A DNA stretch of 64,000 bases from Nitrosomonas sp. (GTDB lineage: Bacteria > Pseudomonadota > Gammaproteobacteria > Burkholderiales > Nitrosomonadaceae): positions 1,798,001 through 1,862,000 of the forward strand of contig JADJBK010000006.1 of the NCBI GenBank assembly GCA_016703745.1, read 5' to 3'. Each line of letters opens with the position of its first letter. Within the stretch, counting starts at the first letter, position 1. Below the pieces are notes generated by a model. That model saw only the letters and a list, made by a program, of their open reading frames with translations, ran no database searches and was not told the DNA's origin. Shown piece after piece: positions 54,444 through 64,000 of this stretch. The translations under genes and the position numbers were made by a program.

Positions 54444-54875
54444 ATGATGCAAAATCCTATTCCCGAACCCAGTCCGGCGCTGTATAGCGAGGAAGAAATT
54501 TCAAAGCTGGTGCATGATTTTTATACCAAAGCCAGACAAGATCCCGGTCTTGGTCCCATTTTCGAAGAACATGTCATCGATTGGGATGCCCATTTTGTGC
54601 AGATGACCAATTTCTGGTCAGCCCAGTTACGCGGTACCAGCCGTTTTCGAGGTGCGCCTATGCCCAAGCATATCGCTTTGCCCGAGCTGAATGCGGATTT
54701 GTTCAGGCGCTGGCTGCACCTGTTTCGCGAGACAACACAAGAAATGGGTAACCCTCAACTTAAACACCATGCTGATGCGATTGCCGGATTCATTGCCGGC
54801 AGATTGTGGATGGGCTATCAGATGAGTCATTTTCCGCAACAGGAGATAGTTGAGCTTGATACCGAGACCGCATAA
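54444..54875 (+). CDS. Group III truncated haemoglobin
   Basis: 143 residues. LVHDFYTKARQDPGLGPIFEEHVIDWDAHFVQMTNFWSAQL is the usual group III globin B-E region, and the proximal His lies in the KHIALPELNADLFRRW stretch. Likely binds O2 or NO in the cytoplasm, in keeping with nitrosative stress in an ammonia oxidiser. Divergent from the ABC transporter genes. Confidence 0.88.
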   Translation: MMQNPIPEPSPALYSEEEISKLVHDFYTKARQDPGLGPIFEEHVIDWDAHFVQMTNFWSAQLRGTSRFRGAPMPKHIALPELNADLFRRWLHLFRETTQEMGNPQLKHHADAIAGFIAGRLWMGYQMSHFPQQEIVELDTETA

Positions 54876-54914
54876 ATAGAACTGCAAGCTTAACCACCTA
54901 ATGCTTTGTCATTT

Positions 54915-55892
54915 ATGTTAATTACCAGGCGGGCTACCGGTTCTGCCAGGCAGCCTCTGGCGTTGACAATCGGTAATTTTGATGGCCTGCATCTGGGGCA
55001 TCAGGCAATGTTGGGACAAGTAAAGCAGGCGGCAGAAAGGCTGAATTTAACTGCCTGCGCCATGACGTTTGAGCCGCATCCGAGAGAATTTCTTGCACCG
55101 GGACAGGCGCCGGTAAGATTGACCAGTATGCGGGAGAAGCTGTCACTGCTGGCACAGGCGGGTATCGCGCGCGTGCAGCTCGTTCACTTCAATCGGGTGT
55201 TTGCAAATATTCCAGCTGACATGTTCATCTCGCGGATATTGCGCCAGGAGCTCGATGTGCGCTGGTTGCTGATTGGTGATGATTTCCGTTTTGGTGCCAA
55301 CCGCAGCGGTGACCGCACGTTATTGCAGCAATATGCAGATCGACCGGATGGCTTCGAACTCGAAATCATGCCAAGTTTTTCCATAAATGGATTGCGCGTA
55401 TCCAGCACATCCATACGAAATGCGCTTGCGAGCGGCAATATGCAGCAGGCTAAAACCATGCTTGGACGGGACTACTGTATCAGCGGACGGGTGGTCGACG
55501 GAGACAAACTGGGTAAGAAAATTGGTTTTCCAACGGCCAACATTCGTCTGAAACCTGATAATCCACCATTGAGCGGCATTTTTGTAGTGGAAATAAGCGA
55601 CCAGGATAGTCTGCACCCGGATCGACGTCTGCCGGGTGTGGCCAGTCTAGGAACGCGACCGACTATTTATGAAGCGGGTAGACCGGTGCTGGAAGTGCAC
55701 CTTTTCGATTTTGACAGGGAAATCTACGGACATCGGCTATGTGTGCATTTTTTGCATAAATTGCGCGATGAAGCAAAATATGCCGATCTGGATATCCTTA
55801 TCCGGCAAATTGCCCGGGATGTCGCAGATGCCCGGCAATTTTTTCTGGCAAAGCACAATATTCCGCTTGAGGCTTATTCTTTTCATTCATGA
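54915..55892 (+). CDS. ribF: Bifunctional riboflavin kinase/FMN adenylyltransferase
   Basis: Makes FMN and FAD. 325 residues from the ATG at 54915; a TTG at 54906 would add three. Adenylyltransferase motif [15 protein letters not shown], then [14 protein letters not shown] and the C-terminal flavokinase domain ([24 protein letters not shown]). The stop overlaps the ileS start by four bases. Confidence 0.95.
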   Translation: MLITRRATGSARQPLALTIGNFDGLHLGHQAMLGQVKQAAERLNLTACAMTFEPHPREFLAPGQAPVRLTSMREKLSLLAQAGIARVQLVHFNRVFANIPADMFISRILRQELDVRWLLIGDDFRFGANRSGDRTLLQQYADRPDGFELEIMPSFSINGLRVSSTSIRNALASGNMQQAKTMLGRDYCISGRVVDGDKLGKKIGFPTANIRLKPDNPPLSGIFVVEISDQDSLHPDRRLPGVASLGTRPTIYEAGRPVLEVHLFDFDREIYGHRLCVHFLHKLRDEAKYADLDILIRQIARDVADARQFFLAKHNIPLEAYSFHS

Positions 55893-58705
55893 CTATCCAA
55901 TACAAAGACACGCTCAACCTGCCTGATACCCTGTTTCCCATGCGCGGAGATCTGGCGAGGCGCGAGCCGGAGATGCTGAAAATCTGGCAGGAAAAGCAAC
56001 TTTACCGAAAAATTCGTGAAGCTTGTCAGGGACGCCCGAAATTCGTGCTGCATGATGGCCCGCCTTATGCCAACGGTGATATTCACATTGGTCATGCCGT
56101 CAACAAAATTCTCAAGGATATCATCGTTAAGAGCCAAACCCTGGCGGGGTTTGATGCGCCTTATGTTCCTGGCTGGGACTGTCATGGCTTGCCGATCGAG
56201 CACCAGATTGAGAAAAAACACGGCAAGCGCCTGCCTGCTGACCAGGTGAGGAAATTGTGCCGGGAATTTGCGCGTGAGCAGGTGGCACGCCAGAAAGCGG
56301 ATTTCGTTCGTCTTGGTGTGCTTGGTGACTGGGAAAACCCTTATCTGACGATGAATTATGCCACTGAAGCGGGTATTATCCGTGCGCTGGGCAGGATTCA
56401 GCGCAACGGTCACCTCTACCAGGGACAAAAGCCGGTTAACTGGTGTATCGATTGTGGTTCAGCCCTGGCGGAAGCGGAAGTGGAATATGAGAACAAACCG
56501 TCTCCTGCTATTGATGTCGGCTTTGATGTTATTGCTGTTGCAGAGGGGAAGACACACCCGCTGGATCCTGTTTTTACAACTACGATACCGGTTGATGCCA
56601 TCGTTCAGGCCGTCATCTGGACCACTACTCCATGGACGCTGCCGGCCAACCAGGCGGTTTGCGTGCATCCAGAATTCGACTACAGCCTGGTGAGAACCGG
56701 TTCAGGCTGGCTGATTCTCGCCACTGAACTGGTGCAGGCCTGTCTTGTCCGCTATGGGCTTGCTGGTGACCTGATTGCCAGCTGCAAAGGACAGATGCTG
56801 GAACATCTTGTGCTGCAGCATCCCTTCGCATCCCGTAAGGTGCCTGTTATCTGTGGCCGGCACGTTACGCTGGAAACGGGTACCGGGCTGGTGCATACCG
56901 CGCCCGCACATGGGCTGGACGACTACTTTGTCGGGCAACAATACGGGTTGCCGAACGAAAGCCCAGTGGGAGGCGATGGCAAGTTTGTCGATAGCACGCC
57001 GCTGGTCGGTGGGCAGTTCGTGTGGAAGGCCAATGATCATATTATCGCGACATTGCAAGGCAGTGGTCATCTGCTTCATAGTGAAACCATCGAGCATAGC
57101 TACCCGCATTGCTGGCGCCATAAAACTCCGATCATCTTCCGTGCGACACCCCAATGGTTCATCGGCATGCGATCAACGGACGAAACATCTACGCAAACGC
57201 CATTACGTGAGATGGCACTGGATGCGGTGGAATCCACCCGTTTTTATCCTGCCTGGGGGCGTGCCCGGTTGGAGGCGATGATCAGAAATCGGCCCGACTG
57301 GTGCGTTTCCCGTCAGCGTAACTGGGGTGTGCCGATACCATTTTTTGTGCATCGGCACACTAATGCACTGCATCCGCGCAGCGATGAATTTCTGGAAAAA
57401 ATCGCCCAGCTTGTTGAGCAGGAAGGAATTGAAGCCTGGTTCAGTCTGGATGCGGCCAGCTTTCTCGGTGAGGATGCGCAACACTATCGCAAGCTGACTG
57501 ATACGCTCGATGTCTGGTTTGATTCCGGCACATCGCATGCGACAGTCCTGAAAAGCAATCCGCAGCTGAGCTACCCGGCGGATCTTTATCTGGAAGGTTC
57601 CGACCAGCATCGCGGCTGGTTCCAGTCCTCACTGCTCAGCGGATGCGCCATTGATGGCCAGGCACCTTATCGGGCGTTATTGACACATGGTTTTGTCGTC
57701 GATGGCCAGGGTTACAAGATGAGTAAATCGAAGGGTAACGTCATCGCACCACAAAAAATCGTGGATACTCTGGGTGCCGATATTCTGCGGTTGTGGGTTG
57801 CTTCGACGGACTACTCTGGTGAGCTGTTCATTTCCGACGAAATTCTCAAGCGCACGGTTGAAACCTATCGCCGTATCCGCAATACCTTGCGTTTCTTGCT
57901 GGCCAATCTAGCAGATTTTCATCCAGTCAATGATGTGTTGCCGGTTGCATCCTGGCTGGAAATTGATCATTATATGATTGATTACACGCATAAATTTCAG
58001 ATTGAACTCGCGCAGCTGTATGATGTTTACGACTTTCATCAAATCGTTTCGCGGTTGCATAATTTCTGCTCGGAAGATCTGGGCGGGTTTTATCTGGAGA
58101 TACTCAAGGATCGTCTTTACACTACGGCGGCTAGCGGTACGCCACGCCGTGCTGCGCAAAATGCGCTCTATCATATTACCCACAGTCTGGTCAGATTGTT
58201 TGCCCCCATTCTGAGTTTTACCGCCGAGGAAGTCTGGCAGCAGTTGGTTGGGAATCAGGACGACAGCGTGCTGCTGCATACCTGGCACCAGTTTCCGCCT
58301 TCGTTCGACAATGCGGCGGCAGTTGAGCAGCGTCTGCACCGTTGGCAGCAGTTACGCCAACTGCGCGCGCGGGTGCAGAAACGGCTGGAAGAAGCGCGGG
58401 CTCAGGGAGAAATAGGTTCCTCACTCGCTGCTATCGTGGAGATAGGTGCGGCAGGTGAAAATTATGCGCTACTTGATTCCCTGGGCGAAGATCTTCGCTT
58501 TGTTCTGATTACATCTGAGGTCATCCTGCATCCGGTTGCCACGATGGATGAAGAAGCGATTATCGTCAGACCGAGCCCCTGTCAGAAGTGTGAACGGTGC
58601 TGGCATTACCGGCAGGATGTCGGTACGCATACTGATCATCCTTCGCTATGCGGTCGCTGTGTCAGCAATCTTTCCGGTGCCGGAGAAATCCGGCATCATG
58701 CCTGA
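55889..58705 (+). CDS. ileS: Isoleucyl-tRNA synthetase
   Basis: 938 residues, class I synthetase. HIGH motif at 66-69 ([12 protein letters not shown]), editing domain in the middle ([13 protein letters not shown]), KMSKS at about 609-613 ([11 protein letters not shown]), and a C-terminal zinc ribbon ([15 protein letters not shown], then CGRCVSNL). Bacterial long form. ribF-ileS-lspA is the usual operon order. Confidence 0.97.
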   Translation: MTIQYKDTLNLPDTLFPMRGDLARREPEMLKIWQEKQLYRKIREACQGRPKFVLHDGPPYANGDIHIGHAVNKILKDIIVKSQTLAGFDAPYVPGWDCHGLPIEHQIEKKHGKRLPADQVRKLCREFAREQVARQKADFVRLGVLGDWENPYLTMNYATEAGIIRALGRIQRNGHLYQGQKPVNWCIDCGSALAEAEVEYENKPSPAIDVGFDVIAVAEGKTHPLDPVFTTTIPVDAIVQAVIWTTTPWTLPANQAVCVHPEFDYSLVRTGSGWLILATELVQACLVRYGLAGDLIASCKGQMLEHLVLQHPFASRKVPVICGRHVTLETGTGLVHTAPAHGLDDYFVGQQYGLPNESPVGGDGKFVDSTPLVGGQFVWKANDHIIATLQGSGHLLHSETIEHSYPHCWRHKTPIIFRATPQWFIGMRSTDETSTQTPLREMALDAVESTRFYPAWGRARLEAMIRNRPDWCVSRQRNWGVPIPFFVHRHTNALHPRSDEFLEKIAQLVEQEGIEAWFSLDAASFLGEDAQHYRKLTDTLDVWFDSGTSHATVLKSNPQLSYPADLYLEGSDQHRGWFQSSLLSGCAIDGQAPYRALLTHGFVVDGQGYKMSKSKGNVIAPQKIVDTLGADILRLWVASTDYSGELFISDEILKRTVETYRRIRNTLRFLLANLADFHPVNDVLPVASWLEIDHYMIDYTHKFQIELAQLYDVYDFHQIVSRLHNFCSEDLGGFYLEILKDRLYTTAASGTPRRAAQNALYHITHSLVRLFAPILSFTAEEVWQQLVGNQDDSVLLHTWHQFPPSFDNAAAVEQRLHRWQQLRQLRARVQKRLEEARAQGEIGSSLAAIVEIGAAGENYALLDSLGEDLRFVLITSEVILHPVATMDEEAIIVRPSPCQKCERCWHYRQDVGTHTDHPSLCGRCVSNLSGAGEIRHHA

Positions 58706-58730
58706 TGAGGTTCTTTTGGAAACAGCAGTC

Positions 58731-59219
58731 ATGAAACTACGCTACAGCCTGGCATTGGCAACCCTGGTACTGCTATTGGACTGGATAAGCAAACGCTGGA
58801 TCGAGTCTATTCTGATTTTTGGTGATGCCATCAAAGTGACGGATTTTTTTAATTTGGTGCTTACCTACAATGCCGGCGCCGCTTTCAGTTTTTTGAGCGA
58901 TGCCTCAGGCTGGCAACGCTGGTTTCTCAGCGCCATCGCGCTGCTGGCATCCATCCTGATCGTGTACCTGTTGTCCAGGCATGCCGACAATCAACGATTC
59001 TCCATCGCGCTTAGCCTGATTCTAGGAGGAGCAATTGGAAATCTGCTGGACAGGATCATGCTGGGGCATGTGGTGGATTTTCTCGATTTTCACGTGGCGG
59101 GCTATCACTGGCCAGCTTTCAATGTTGCCGACTCGGCGATTTTTATAGGGGCTTTTTTGCTGATCATTGATAGCTTCAAGGCAGACCAGAGTCAGATAGC
59201 GGAGGAAGAACAGAAGTAA
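58731..59219 (+). CDS. lspA: Lipoprotein signal peptidase
   Basis: Cleaves signal peptides of prolipoproteins after lipidation. 162 residues from the ATG at 58731; an ATG at 58698 would add 11 and overlap ileS. Four membrane helices. The two catalytic Asp lie in IGNLLDRIMLGHVVDFLDFH and AFNVADSAIFIGA, and TYNAGAAFSFL is the conserved N-terminal loop. Confidence 0.94.
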   Translation: MKLRYSLALATLVLLLDWISKRWIESILIFGDAIKVTDFFNLVLTYNAGAAFSFLSDASGWQRWFLSAIALLASILIVYLLSRHADNQRFSIALSLILGGAIGNLLDRIMLGHVVDFLDFHVAGYHWPAFNVADSAIFIGAFLLIIDSFKADQSQIAEEEQK

Positions 59220-59483
59220 ATATTATTGTATCTCGACACTTCAGCCTGATACTTGTTTGCAACGCCCTCCGCGCCATTTTCAACCTGATTGCGCGCAACT
59301 CCCAAGGGGGCTTGAATGATACAACCGATGCGCCTCCTTGCGGTCGGCACATCCTGCCGAGCTGCGACATTATGCCGCATTGACTTCGTAGTTTGGTGCT
59401 GTTAGCTTACTGGTGCCGACATGCAGGATGAGTTGATCTGCAAGGTTGAGCGATATTTCATTCTCCAAAAATAAGGAGCTAAC
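59220..59483. other. Gap between lspA and the repeat-bearing gene
   Basis: Contains no gene I can name. Minus-strand open frames here lack a start signal. The sequence around 59340-59400 might be an eroded insertion element, but I cannot match it to a family. Confidence 0.3.
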
Positions 59484-59776
<293 letters not shown>

Positions 59777-59787
59777 GGAGATAATTT

Positions 59788-60456
59788 ATGAAAAATCTTC
59801 TTTTAAGAACCCTTCTTTCAATTGTTTTTATCATTTGTTCTACATTGGTTCAAGCAAATTCAGAAAACAAGATCCAGCTTTCATCTCCCGGAAAGCTGTG
59901 TTTTCCACAAACAATGCTATATGCCGAATACAACCAATTTAATCGTGTCATGTTGGATCATTTTTTGATTGTTTCCGAAGAACATCATTTTAAGGATGGA
60001 TTTGTTTATGTTGGTTTTCGGCTCAAAAGCGAACCCGACGAGCTATGGTTATTTAATGGATTGGAATGGACAAATAACAGTGGTTCAGATTATCCAGTCC
60101 CTTTTATTGCGTCAGTACGAAATGGCTTTGAGACTACAGAGCTTCAACCTGTCATACAGACATTTATATCGAACTATCCGGTAGATATCAGTGCTCATGT
60201 TGATGATGGTGAATTATGGGTGGGATATGGTTTGATTGAAGAAGGGGCTGACAGAAGCTTGAGTACGATTTCTCCGATGGCTTTTGATGACATGATAAAC
60301 CACCAACGATTCAATCGTGTTTTGGAAATCGGAAAACAGGATAATATTAACGGCTTTGTGGTTGATCAAATAAACATTTGTCTTACTGTTACAGAATTGG
60401 AAAAAACCAGGCGTTTTGCCGTATCAACAGCAAATGAGACTAACCTGAATCCGTGA
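59788..60456 (+). CDS. Secreted protein of unknown function
   Basis: 222 residues. AAGGAG lies before the ATG. Signal peptide LLLRTLLSIVFIICSTLVQA. The mature part has one Cys near the start (GKLCFPQTM), another near the end (INICLTV), and acidic-aromatic stretches such as DELWLFNGLEWTNNSG and DDGELWVGYGLIEEG. No family recognised. The sequence is AT-rich relative to the core genes. It lies directly behind the tetranucleotide-switched frame, so the two may be one operon. Confidence 0.65.
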   Translation: MKNLLLRTLLSIVFIICSTLVQANSENKIQLSSPGKLCFPQTMLYAEYNQFNRVMLDHFLIVSEEHHFKDGFVYVGFRLKSEPDELWLFNGLEWTNNSGSDYPVPFIASVRNGFETTELQPVIQTFISNYPVDISAHVDDGELWVGYGLIEEGADRSLSTISPMAFDDMINHQRFNRVLEIGKQDNINGFVVDQINICLTVTELEKTRRFAVSTANETNLNP

Positions 60457-60493
60457 CTTAATAAGCGATAATTTAATCGGTTGGCGAATTACG

Positions 60494-60530
60494 AATTACG
60501 GTGACAGTTTACCAAATATATTCCATCTCA
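60494..60530. repeat. AATTACGGTGACAGTTTACC repeat, copy 1 of the cluster
   Basis: Runs from AATTACGG to CCATCTCA. It is shared with the second halves of the composite repeats at 60533-60729 and 63174-63329, and with inverted and distant copies. Confidence 0.75.
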
Positions 60531-60532
60531 GC

Positions 60533-60729
60533 GGGTAGCGGGTAGGTTGGGGTGAAAGCAATGAACCCCAACATGTTCGATGTTTGTTGCGGTGTTTGTG
60601 TTGGGGTTCGCAAGCTCACCGCCAACCTACCCAATGCGGTTTAAATTACGGTGACAGTTCACTAAATATATGCCATCTCAGCCCTTTTCCCTTTCTTTTG
60701 GGTATGCGTTTTTTCGCTTTAGGCTCACG
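60533..60729. repeat. Composite palindromic repeat, left copy
   Basis: First half is a REP-like palindrome: GGGTAGGTTGG (60540-60550) pairs with CCAACCTACCC (60622-60632), and GTTGGGGT (60546-60553) pairs with ACCCCAAC (60565-60572). Second half is the AATTACGGTGACAGTTCACT unit (60644-60680) plus a tail to GGCTCACG. The right copy at 63174 lacks 39 bases (60605-60643 here). The left end of the IS21 element begins exactly at the end of this unit. Confidence 0.75.
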
Positions 60730-60828
60730 TATTAGACGACAATTAACCTGTCCGGTCTGACGACAATTATCTTGACCGGTTGAGTGAAAGTATCAGTATG
60801 AGTTCTTTTCTATATAAGGAGAAAGAAC

Positions 60829-62349
60829 TTGCCTGGAAAACATATCACTCATCAACAGGAAGCTATTTATATGAAGAATCGTCAGATAGGGCATGGTCAG
60901 GAGACAGCGGCTGCGAAAGCGGGGGTAAGTATCCGCAGTGGCCGCAGGATTGAGAAGGGTGTGCGGGTGGAGAAGTCGCAACGGCAATGGCGCACGCGCC
61001 AGGATCCTTTTGAGCTGGTTTGGGAGACCGAATTGGTTCCATTGCTGTACGGGGAACCTGAACTGACCGGGACTACGCTTTGGGAGTACCTGGATGATCG
61101 ATATCCCGGCCAATACCCGGAGAAATTGCTCAGAAGCTTGCAGCGCCGTGTAAAACACTGGCGGGCAACGCAAGGTCCCGGTAAGGCGGTCATGTTTTGC
61201 CAGTCGGTGCCTGCCGGGCACCAGGGGTTGTCCGATTTTACCTGGCCGCGCACGGCAATTACGATTGCAGGCAAACCATTTGATCACCTGCTGTATCAGT
61301 TTTGTCTGGCTTATAGTCATTGGCGCGCGGTTCATATCATCCGGGGCGGGGAAAGTTATAGTGCATTGGCCGATGGATTGCAGACCGCCTTGCATAAACT
61401 GGGCGGCGTGCCCAGGGAACATCGCACCGACAGCCTGAGTGCCGCATACGTCAATGCGAGCCAAAAACAAGAACTCACGCAATCTTATGCGGCGCTGTGT
61501 CAACACTACGGCATGAAGCCTACGGTCAATAACCTGGGCGTCAGTCATGAAAATGGCGCCGTAGAAAATGCCCATGGTTCGCTCAAACACCGGATTGAGC
61601 AGGCGATCAAACTGCGGGGATCGGCGGATTTCGAAAGTGTGGGTGCCTACCGCCGTTTTCTTGAACGGATCGTCGATAAGCTCAATCTGCGCTGCAGGGG
61701 GCGATTGGCGGAAGAGCAATCGCATCTCCAGCCACTGCCACGCTACCGCTTCATGGACTTCAGTGAACTGACCGTCAAAGTGACCACCAGTAGCACCATA
61801 GCGGTCAAACGGGGACTCTACAGTGTGCCATCCAGACTCATTGGCGAGAACATCCGGGTTCATCTCTATCACGATCGTCTGGAATGCTTTGTCGGCCAAA
61901 CACCGGTCATTACCTTACCGCGCGCGTATCCGAAAGCGCCGGAAGGACGCGCCCGGCGCATCGATTACCGTCATGTGATTCATGCATTGGCGGCAAAGCC
62001 ACAAGCCTTTCGCTTTTCCCGGCTGCGGGATGATCTGTTGCCAACGCCACAGTATCACCAGCTGTGGGCGCGGGTACAACAACAATTTGATCCCGGACTC
62101 GCTTGCAAATGGATGGTATCAGTGCTGCGTTTTGCCTACGACTATGATTGCGAGAGCCAGTTGGCCGCTGAATTGTTGCAACAACATCCGCTACCTGAAC
62201 TGCAAACACTGCAAAAGCGATTTCTGCGGCAGCATGCGCCACAGCCGGACATCCCAATTAAACAACACACTGCGGATACCTACGATCAACTCCTCAGCGG
62301 AAACTGGGCAACGCAAGGAGGCAGCTCATGTCTGAATCGCTCCCACTGA
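60829..62349 (+). CDS. istA: IS21 transposase IstA
   Basis: 506 residues. The TTG start is chosen because AAGGAG lies seven bases upstream. N-terminal helix-turn-helix (AAAKAGVSIRSGRRIEKG), then an RNase-H/DDE core (RTDSLSAA, NLGVSHENGAVENAHGSLKHRIEQA), and a C-terminal beta-barrel-like region (RGLYSVPSRLIGENIRVHLY). The frame is intact, so transposition may still be possible. Confidence 0.93.
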   Translation: MPGKHITHQQEAIYMKNRQIGHGQETAAAKAGVSIRSGRRIEKGVRVEKSQRQWRTRQDPFELVWETELVPLLYGEPELTGTTLWEYLDDRYPGQYPEKLLRSLQRRVKHWRATQGPGKAVMFCQSVPAGHQGLSDFTWPRTAITIAGKPFDHLLYQFCLAYSHWRAVHIIRGGESYSALADGLQTALHKLGGVPREHRTDSLSAAYVNASQKQELTQSYAALCQHYGMKPTVNNLGVSHENGAVENAHGSLKHRIEQAIKLRGSADFESVGAYRRFLERIVDKLNLRCRGRLAEEQSHLQPLPRYRFMDFSELTVKVTTSSTIAVKRGLYSVPSRLIGENIRVHLYHDRLECFVGQTPVITLPRAYPKAPEGRARRIDYRHVIHALAAKPQAFRFSRLRDDLLPTPQYHQLWARVQQQFDPGLACKWMVSVLRFAYDYDCESQLAAELLQQHPLPELQTLQKRFLRQHAPQPDIPIKQHTADTYDQLLSGNWATQGGSSCLNRSH

Positions 62350-63065
62350 TGCTCAAGGAACTCAGACTCCCTGCCTTTGGCCAGCATTACCGGCACTTCC
62401 AGGATCAAGCCGCAGAACACGCCTGGAGCTACAGCCAATATCTCGCCGCCCTGTGCGAACAGGAAGTCGCCCAGCGCTTCCAAAGCAGAATCAGCAACTG
62501 GACGCATGAAGCCAGACTACCGCGCGGCAAAAGCTTTGCCACTCTGGCTCTGACCGAACTGCCTCAAGCCGCTCAGAAAAAAATCATCACGCTGCGCGAC
62601 AATACCTACTGGGCAAGCCAGGCAGACAATGTGTTGCTGATCGGTCCCTCCGGTGTCGGCAAATCACATGTGGCGGCAGCATTGGGGTTGCATTTGATTG
62701 AACAAGGCATCCGCGTCAAGTGGATATCAGCTACCGCACTCGTTCAACTTCTGCAGCAAGCCAGGAAAGAACTGGACTTGATGTCCGCCATGACGCGGCT
62801 GGATAAATACCGTGTACTGATCGTTGATGATATCGGCTATGTCAAAAAGACCGATTCGGAAACACAAGTATTGTTTGACTTCATTGCCCATCGCTATGAA
62901 AGCGGAAGTCTCATCATTACTTCAAACCAGCCTTTTAGCCAGTGGGATCAAATCTTCCCCGACACCATGATGACTGTTGCCGCCATCGACCGGATCATCC
63001 ATCACGCAACCATCATCGAAATCGACAGTGAAAGTTATAGGAGGAAAAACCAGAAAAAATCATGA
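62328..63065 (+). CDS. istB: IS21 helper ATPase IstB
   Basis: 245 residues, AAA+ ATPase that activates IstA. Walker A IGPSGVGKSHVAAALG, Walker B VLIVDDIGYV, sensor segment IITSNQPFSQWD. It overlaps istA by 22 bases. Intact. Confidence 0.94.
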   Translation: MSESLPLMLKELRLPAFGQHYRHFQDQAAEHAWSYSQYLAALCEQEVAQRFQSRISNWTHEARLPRGKSFATLALTELPQAAQKKIITLRDNTYWASQADNVLLIGPSGVGKSHVAAALGLHLIEQGIRVKWISATALVQLLQQARKELDLMSAMTRLDKYRVLIVDDIGYVKKTDSETQVLFDFIAHRYESGSLIITSNQPFSQWDQIFPDTMMTVAAIDRIIHHATIIEIDSESYRRKNQKKS

Positions 63066-63173
63066 AGTAGCTAATAAACTCAACCGGCCATCATAATTGT
63101 CGTCAAAGCGGCCAAGATAATTGACGCGAGATACCGGATATCGAATCAATCACGGATGTCCCTGCGCAATAGA

Positions 63174-63329
63174 GGGTAGCGAGTAGGTTGGGGTGAAAGC
63201 AATGAACCCCAACATGTTCGATGTTTGTTGCGGTGTTTGTGTTGGAATTACGGTGACAGTTCACCAAATATATTCCATCTCAACCCTTTTCCTTTCTTTT
63301 GAGCATGCGTTTTTTGCTTTAGGCTCACG
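63174..63329. repeat. Composite palindromic repeat, right copy
   Basis: Direct copy of 60533-60729 with a 39-base internal deletion that removes the right arm of the palindrome. It keeps the AATTACGGTGACAGTTCACC unit (63246-63282) and the tail ending in GGCTCACG. It starts 40 bases beyond the right end of the insertion sequence. Confidence 0.75.
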
Positions 63330-63354
63330 GCAAGTTATTACTGTTAATGGTTTT

Positions 63355-63384
63355 TTGGTCTATTTGGTAAACTGTCACCGTAAC
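63355..63384 (-). repeat. Inverted copy of the AATTACGGTGACAGTTTACC repeat
   Basis: Reads TTTGGTAAACTGTCACCGTAA on the plus strand, so it lies opposite to the other copies and could pair with 63246-63267 in a single strand. Confidence 0.7.
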
Positions 63385-63714
63385 TATAACTTGTAACTAG
63401 TAACTAAAATCTTTTTAGACGAAAAAACGCATGATTGTGAACAATCAGCGATGACTGCTGGGCAAAATTCGGGGTTTTCGGAAATATTTCCCAAAAATCA
63501 TAAAAAAATCACAAATGGACGTGTTGCTGGCGGTATCGCTCGGCTATGTTTTACTCAGGGTGATCAGGAATCAGGTGGATTGAGGGTGAAAATGGGGTTT
63601 TCGGGCAGACACTAGTTAGGTCTGAATACATCAATCAAGGCCACGTAATCGATCTCCGCGCCGAGTGAATATTGACTGCGATCATCTCCATGACAATATG
63701 AGGTGAATTGCGGG
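63385..63714. other. Intergenic region before tonB
   Basis: Contains a perfect small palindrome TGATTGTGAACAATCA (63432-63447). On the minus strand near 63620-63700 a frame reads GDDRSQYSLGAEIDYVALID, ending in a stop. It could be the end of an eroded gene, but I cannot place it. Confidence 0.35.
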
Positions 63715-63731
63715 TGCGACAATTTGCCACA
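63715..63731. promoter_or_regulatory. TGCGACAATTTGCCACA, second copy of the receptor operator
   Basis: Matches the site at 2653-2669 at 15 of 17 positions, but the right arm is less perfect. As there, GGTTA and TTATCAT follow at 63743 and 63754. The tonB start is 87 bases downstream. Confidence 0.5.
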
Positions 63732-63778
63732 TTGGCACAATAGGTTAATTAAATTATCATTGCGGAAAAGATAGTGTC

Positions 63779-63797
63779 TATATTGATAATCATTATC
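63779..63797. promoter_or_regulatory. Fur box upstream of tonB
   Basis: TATATTGATAATCATTATC matches the 19-base Fur consensus GATAATGATAATCATTATC at 17 positions, including 13 in a row. It ends 20 bases before the tonB ATG, so repression by iron-loaded Fur is likely. Confidence 0.8.
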
Positions 63798-63817
63798 GTT
63801 TGCGGTAATATCTCGTC

Positions 63818-64000
63818 ATGGGTATATTCAAAACAAATCGTCAGCCAGTTATTACTATTACTTCTTTACTCAGCCTGGTTGCTGTGCTTGGGGTGCATGC
63901 GGCCTTAATTTATGGGTTGATGCAGCATCGTTTCAATGTGGTGGAGACGTCAGCAGTGACGCTTTACGCTGAGTTTATCTCTCCTCCTGTCCAAGCTGAT
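63818..64000 (+). CDS. tonB: Energy transducer TonB (3' end outside window)
   Basis: The visible 61 residues have a short cytoplasmic start, then a transmembrane helix (SLLSLVAVLGVHAALIYGLM) with the His of the TonB signature, and FISPPVQ beginning the Pro-rich periplasmic region. It delivers proton-motive energy to TonB-dependent receptors such as the one at 2793. The gene continues past the right edge. Confidence 0.8.
   Translation, partial: MGIFKTNRQPVITITSLLSLVAVLGVHAALIYGLMQHRFNVVETSAVTLYAEFISPPVQAD

Larger units (their letters stand above)
60729..63134 (+). mobile_element. IS21-family insertion sequence
   Basis: About 2.4 kb carrying istA and istB in the standard order. The ends are related and inverted: the left end (60729-60784) and the right end (63079-63134) align when one is reversed, and each contains two copies of a unit like GACGACAATTATCTTGACCGG, as in the multiple terminal repeats of IS21 elements. 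Exact ends are uncertain by a few bases and no target duplication is obvious. Confidence 0.85.

Noticed and set aside
54876..54914. FMN riboswitch ahead of ribF
   Set aside because: The gap after the globin gene is about 40 bases, too short for the element.
60793..61899. Long open frame (368 codons) on the minus strand
   Set aside because: It lies wholly opposite istA, which has clear transposase motifs and a strong ribosome-binding site; the minus-strand product matches nothing.
63193..63396. 67-codon frame within the right composite repeat
   Set aside because: The frame is made of repeat sequence, is broken by the left copy's extra 39 bases, and has no start signal.

Overview
The window is chromosome from a betaproteobacterial ammonia oxidiser, almost certainly a Nitrosomonas. 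The decisive evidence is the octahaem hydroxylamine oxidoreductase (eight CxxCH motifs plus the Tyr-bearing segment of the P460 site), followed by haoB and a tetrahaem cytochrome c554. NnrS, a group III truncated haemoglobin, TonB/TonB-dependent receptor genes and generally betaproteobacterial housekeeping genes fit the same assignment. Species cannot be fixed from this sequence alone.

Layout, left to right. 0-5 kb: 3' part of a secreted propeller/Ig/DNRLRE protein, then a TonB-dependent siderophore receptor preceded by an inverted repeat (TGCGACAATTTGTCGCA). 5-12 kb: ftsY-ftsE-ftsX, a small lipoprotein, a class I amidotransferase, and a DUF2868 membrane protein paired with a DUF3482 GTPase. 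12-19 kb: two small secreted proteins, a DUF484-xerC pair, DUF4126, glk, and cysE directly abutting nnrS. 19-21.5 kb: an acetyltransferase-like gene, a Gly-Cys-Leu tRNA operon with a near-consensus promoter, and a decayed, internally deleted transposase gene. 21.5-25.5 kb: rpsT followed by hao-haoB-cycA; cycA carries a single-base frameshift in an A-run. 25.7-31.6 kb: a membrane protein, rhlE, tRNA-Arg, and a conserved three-gene set (retropepsin-like protease, inactive-transglutaminase 7TM protein, RimK-like ATP-grasp ligase). 31.6-35.5 kb: tRNA-Gly, thiS-thiG, argF-argG, YajQ. 35.5-48 kb: dehydrogenase, proC-yggT-yggU, small membrane proteins, a CsgG-like and a Sel1-like lipoprotein, argA, rsmE, a redoxin plus inositol-monophosphatase pair, a 26-residue gene with a strong ribosome-binding site, a secreted metzincin and its neighbour, NUDIX and DUF2914 genes. 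48-54 kb: CbpA co-chaperone, a membrane diguanylate cyclase, and an incomplete peptide-type ABC transporter (binding protein and one permease only). 54-59 kb: truncated haemoglobin and ribF-ileS-lspA.

59-64 kb is the accessory end. A (AAGC)10 tetranucleotide tract sits inside a short secreted-protein reading frame that is out of frame at 10 copies and would be restored at 8 or 11, the arrangement of a phase-variable gene. A second secreted-protein gene follows. An IS21-family element (istA-istB, about 2.4 kb, with repeated ends) lies between two direct copies of a composite palindromic repeat, with further copies of one half nearby and one at 40.8 kb. The window ends in a tonB gene with a 17/19 Fur box and a second copy of the inverted repeat found upstream of the receptor, suggesting that the receptor and the TonB energiser at opposite ends of the window answer to the same regulator.

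Most of the window is ordinary core metabolism. The observations most worth testing are the tetranucleotide switch, the broken c554 frame, the shared TonB-system operator, and the IS/repeat mosaic.
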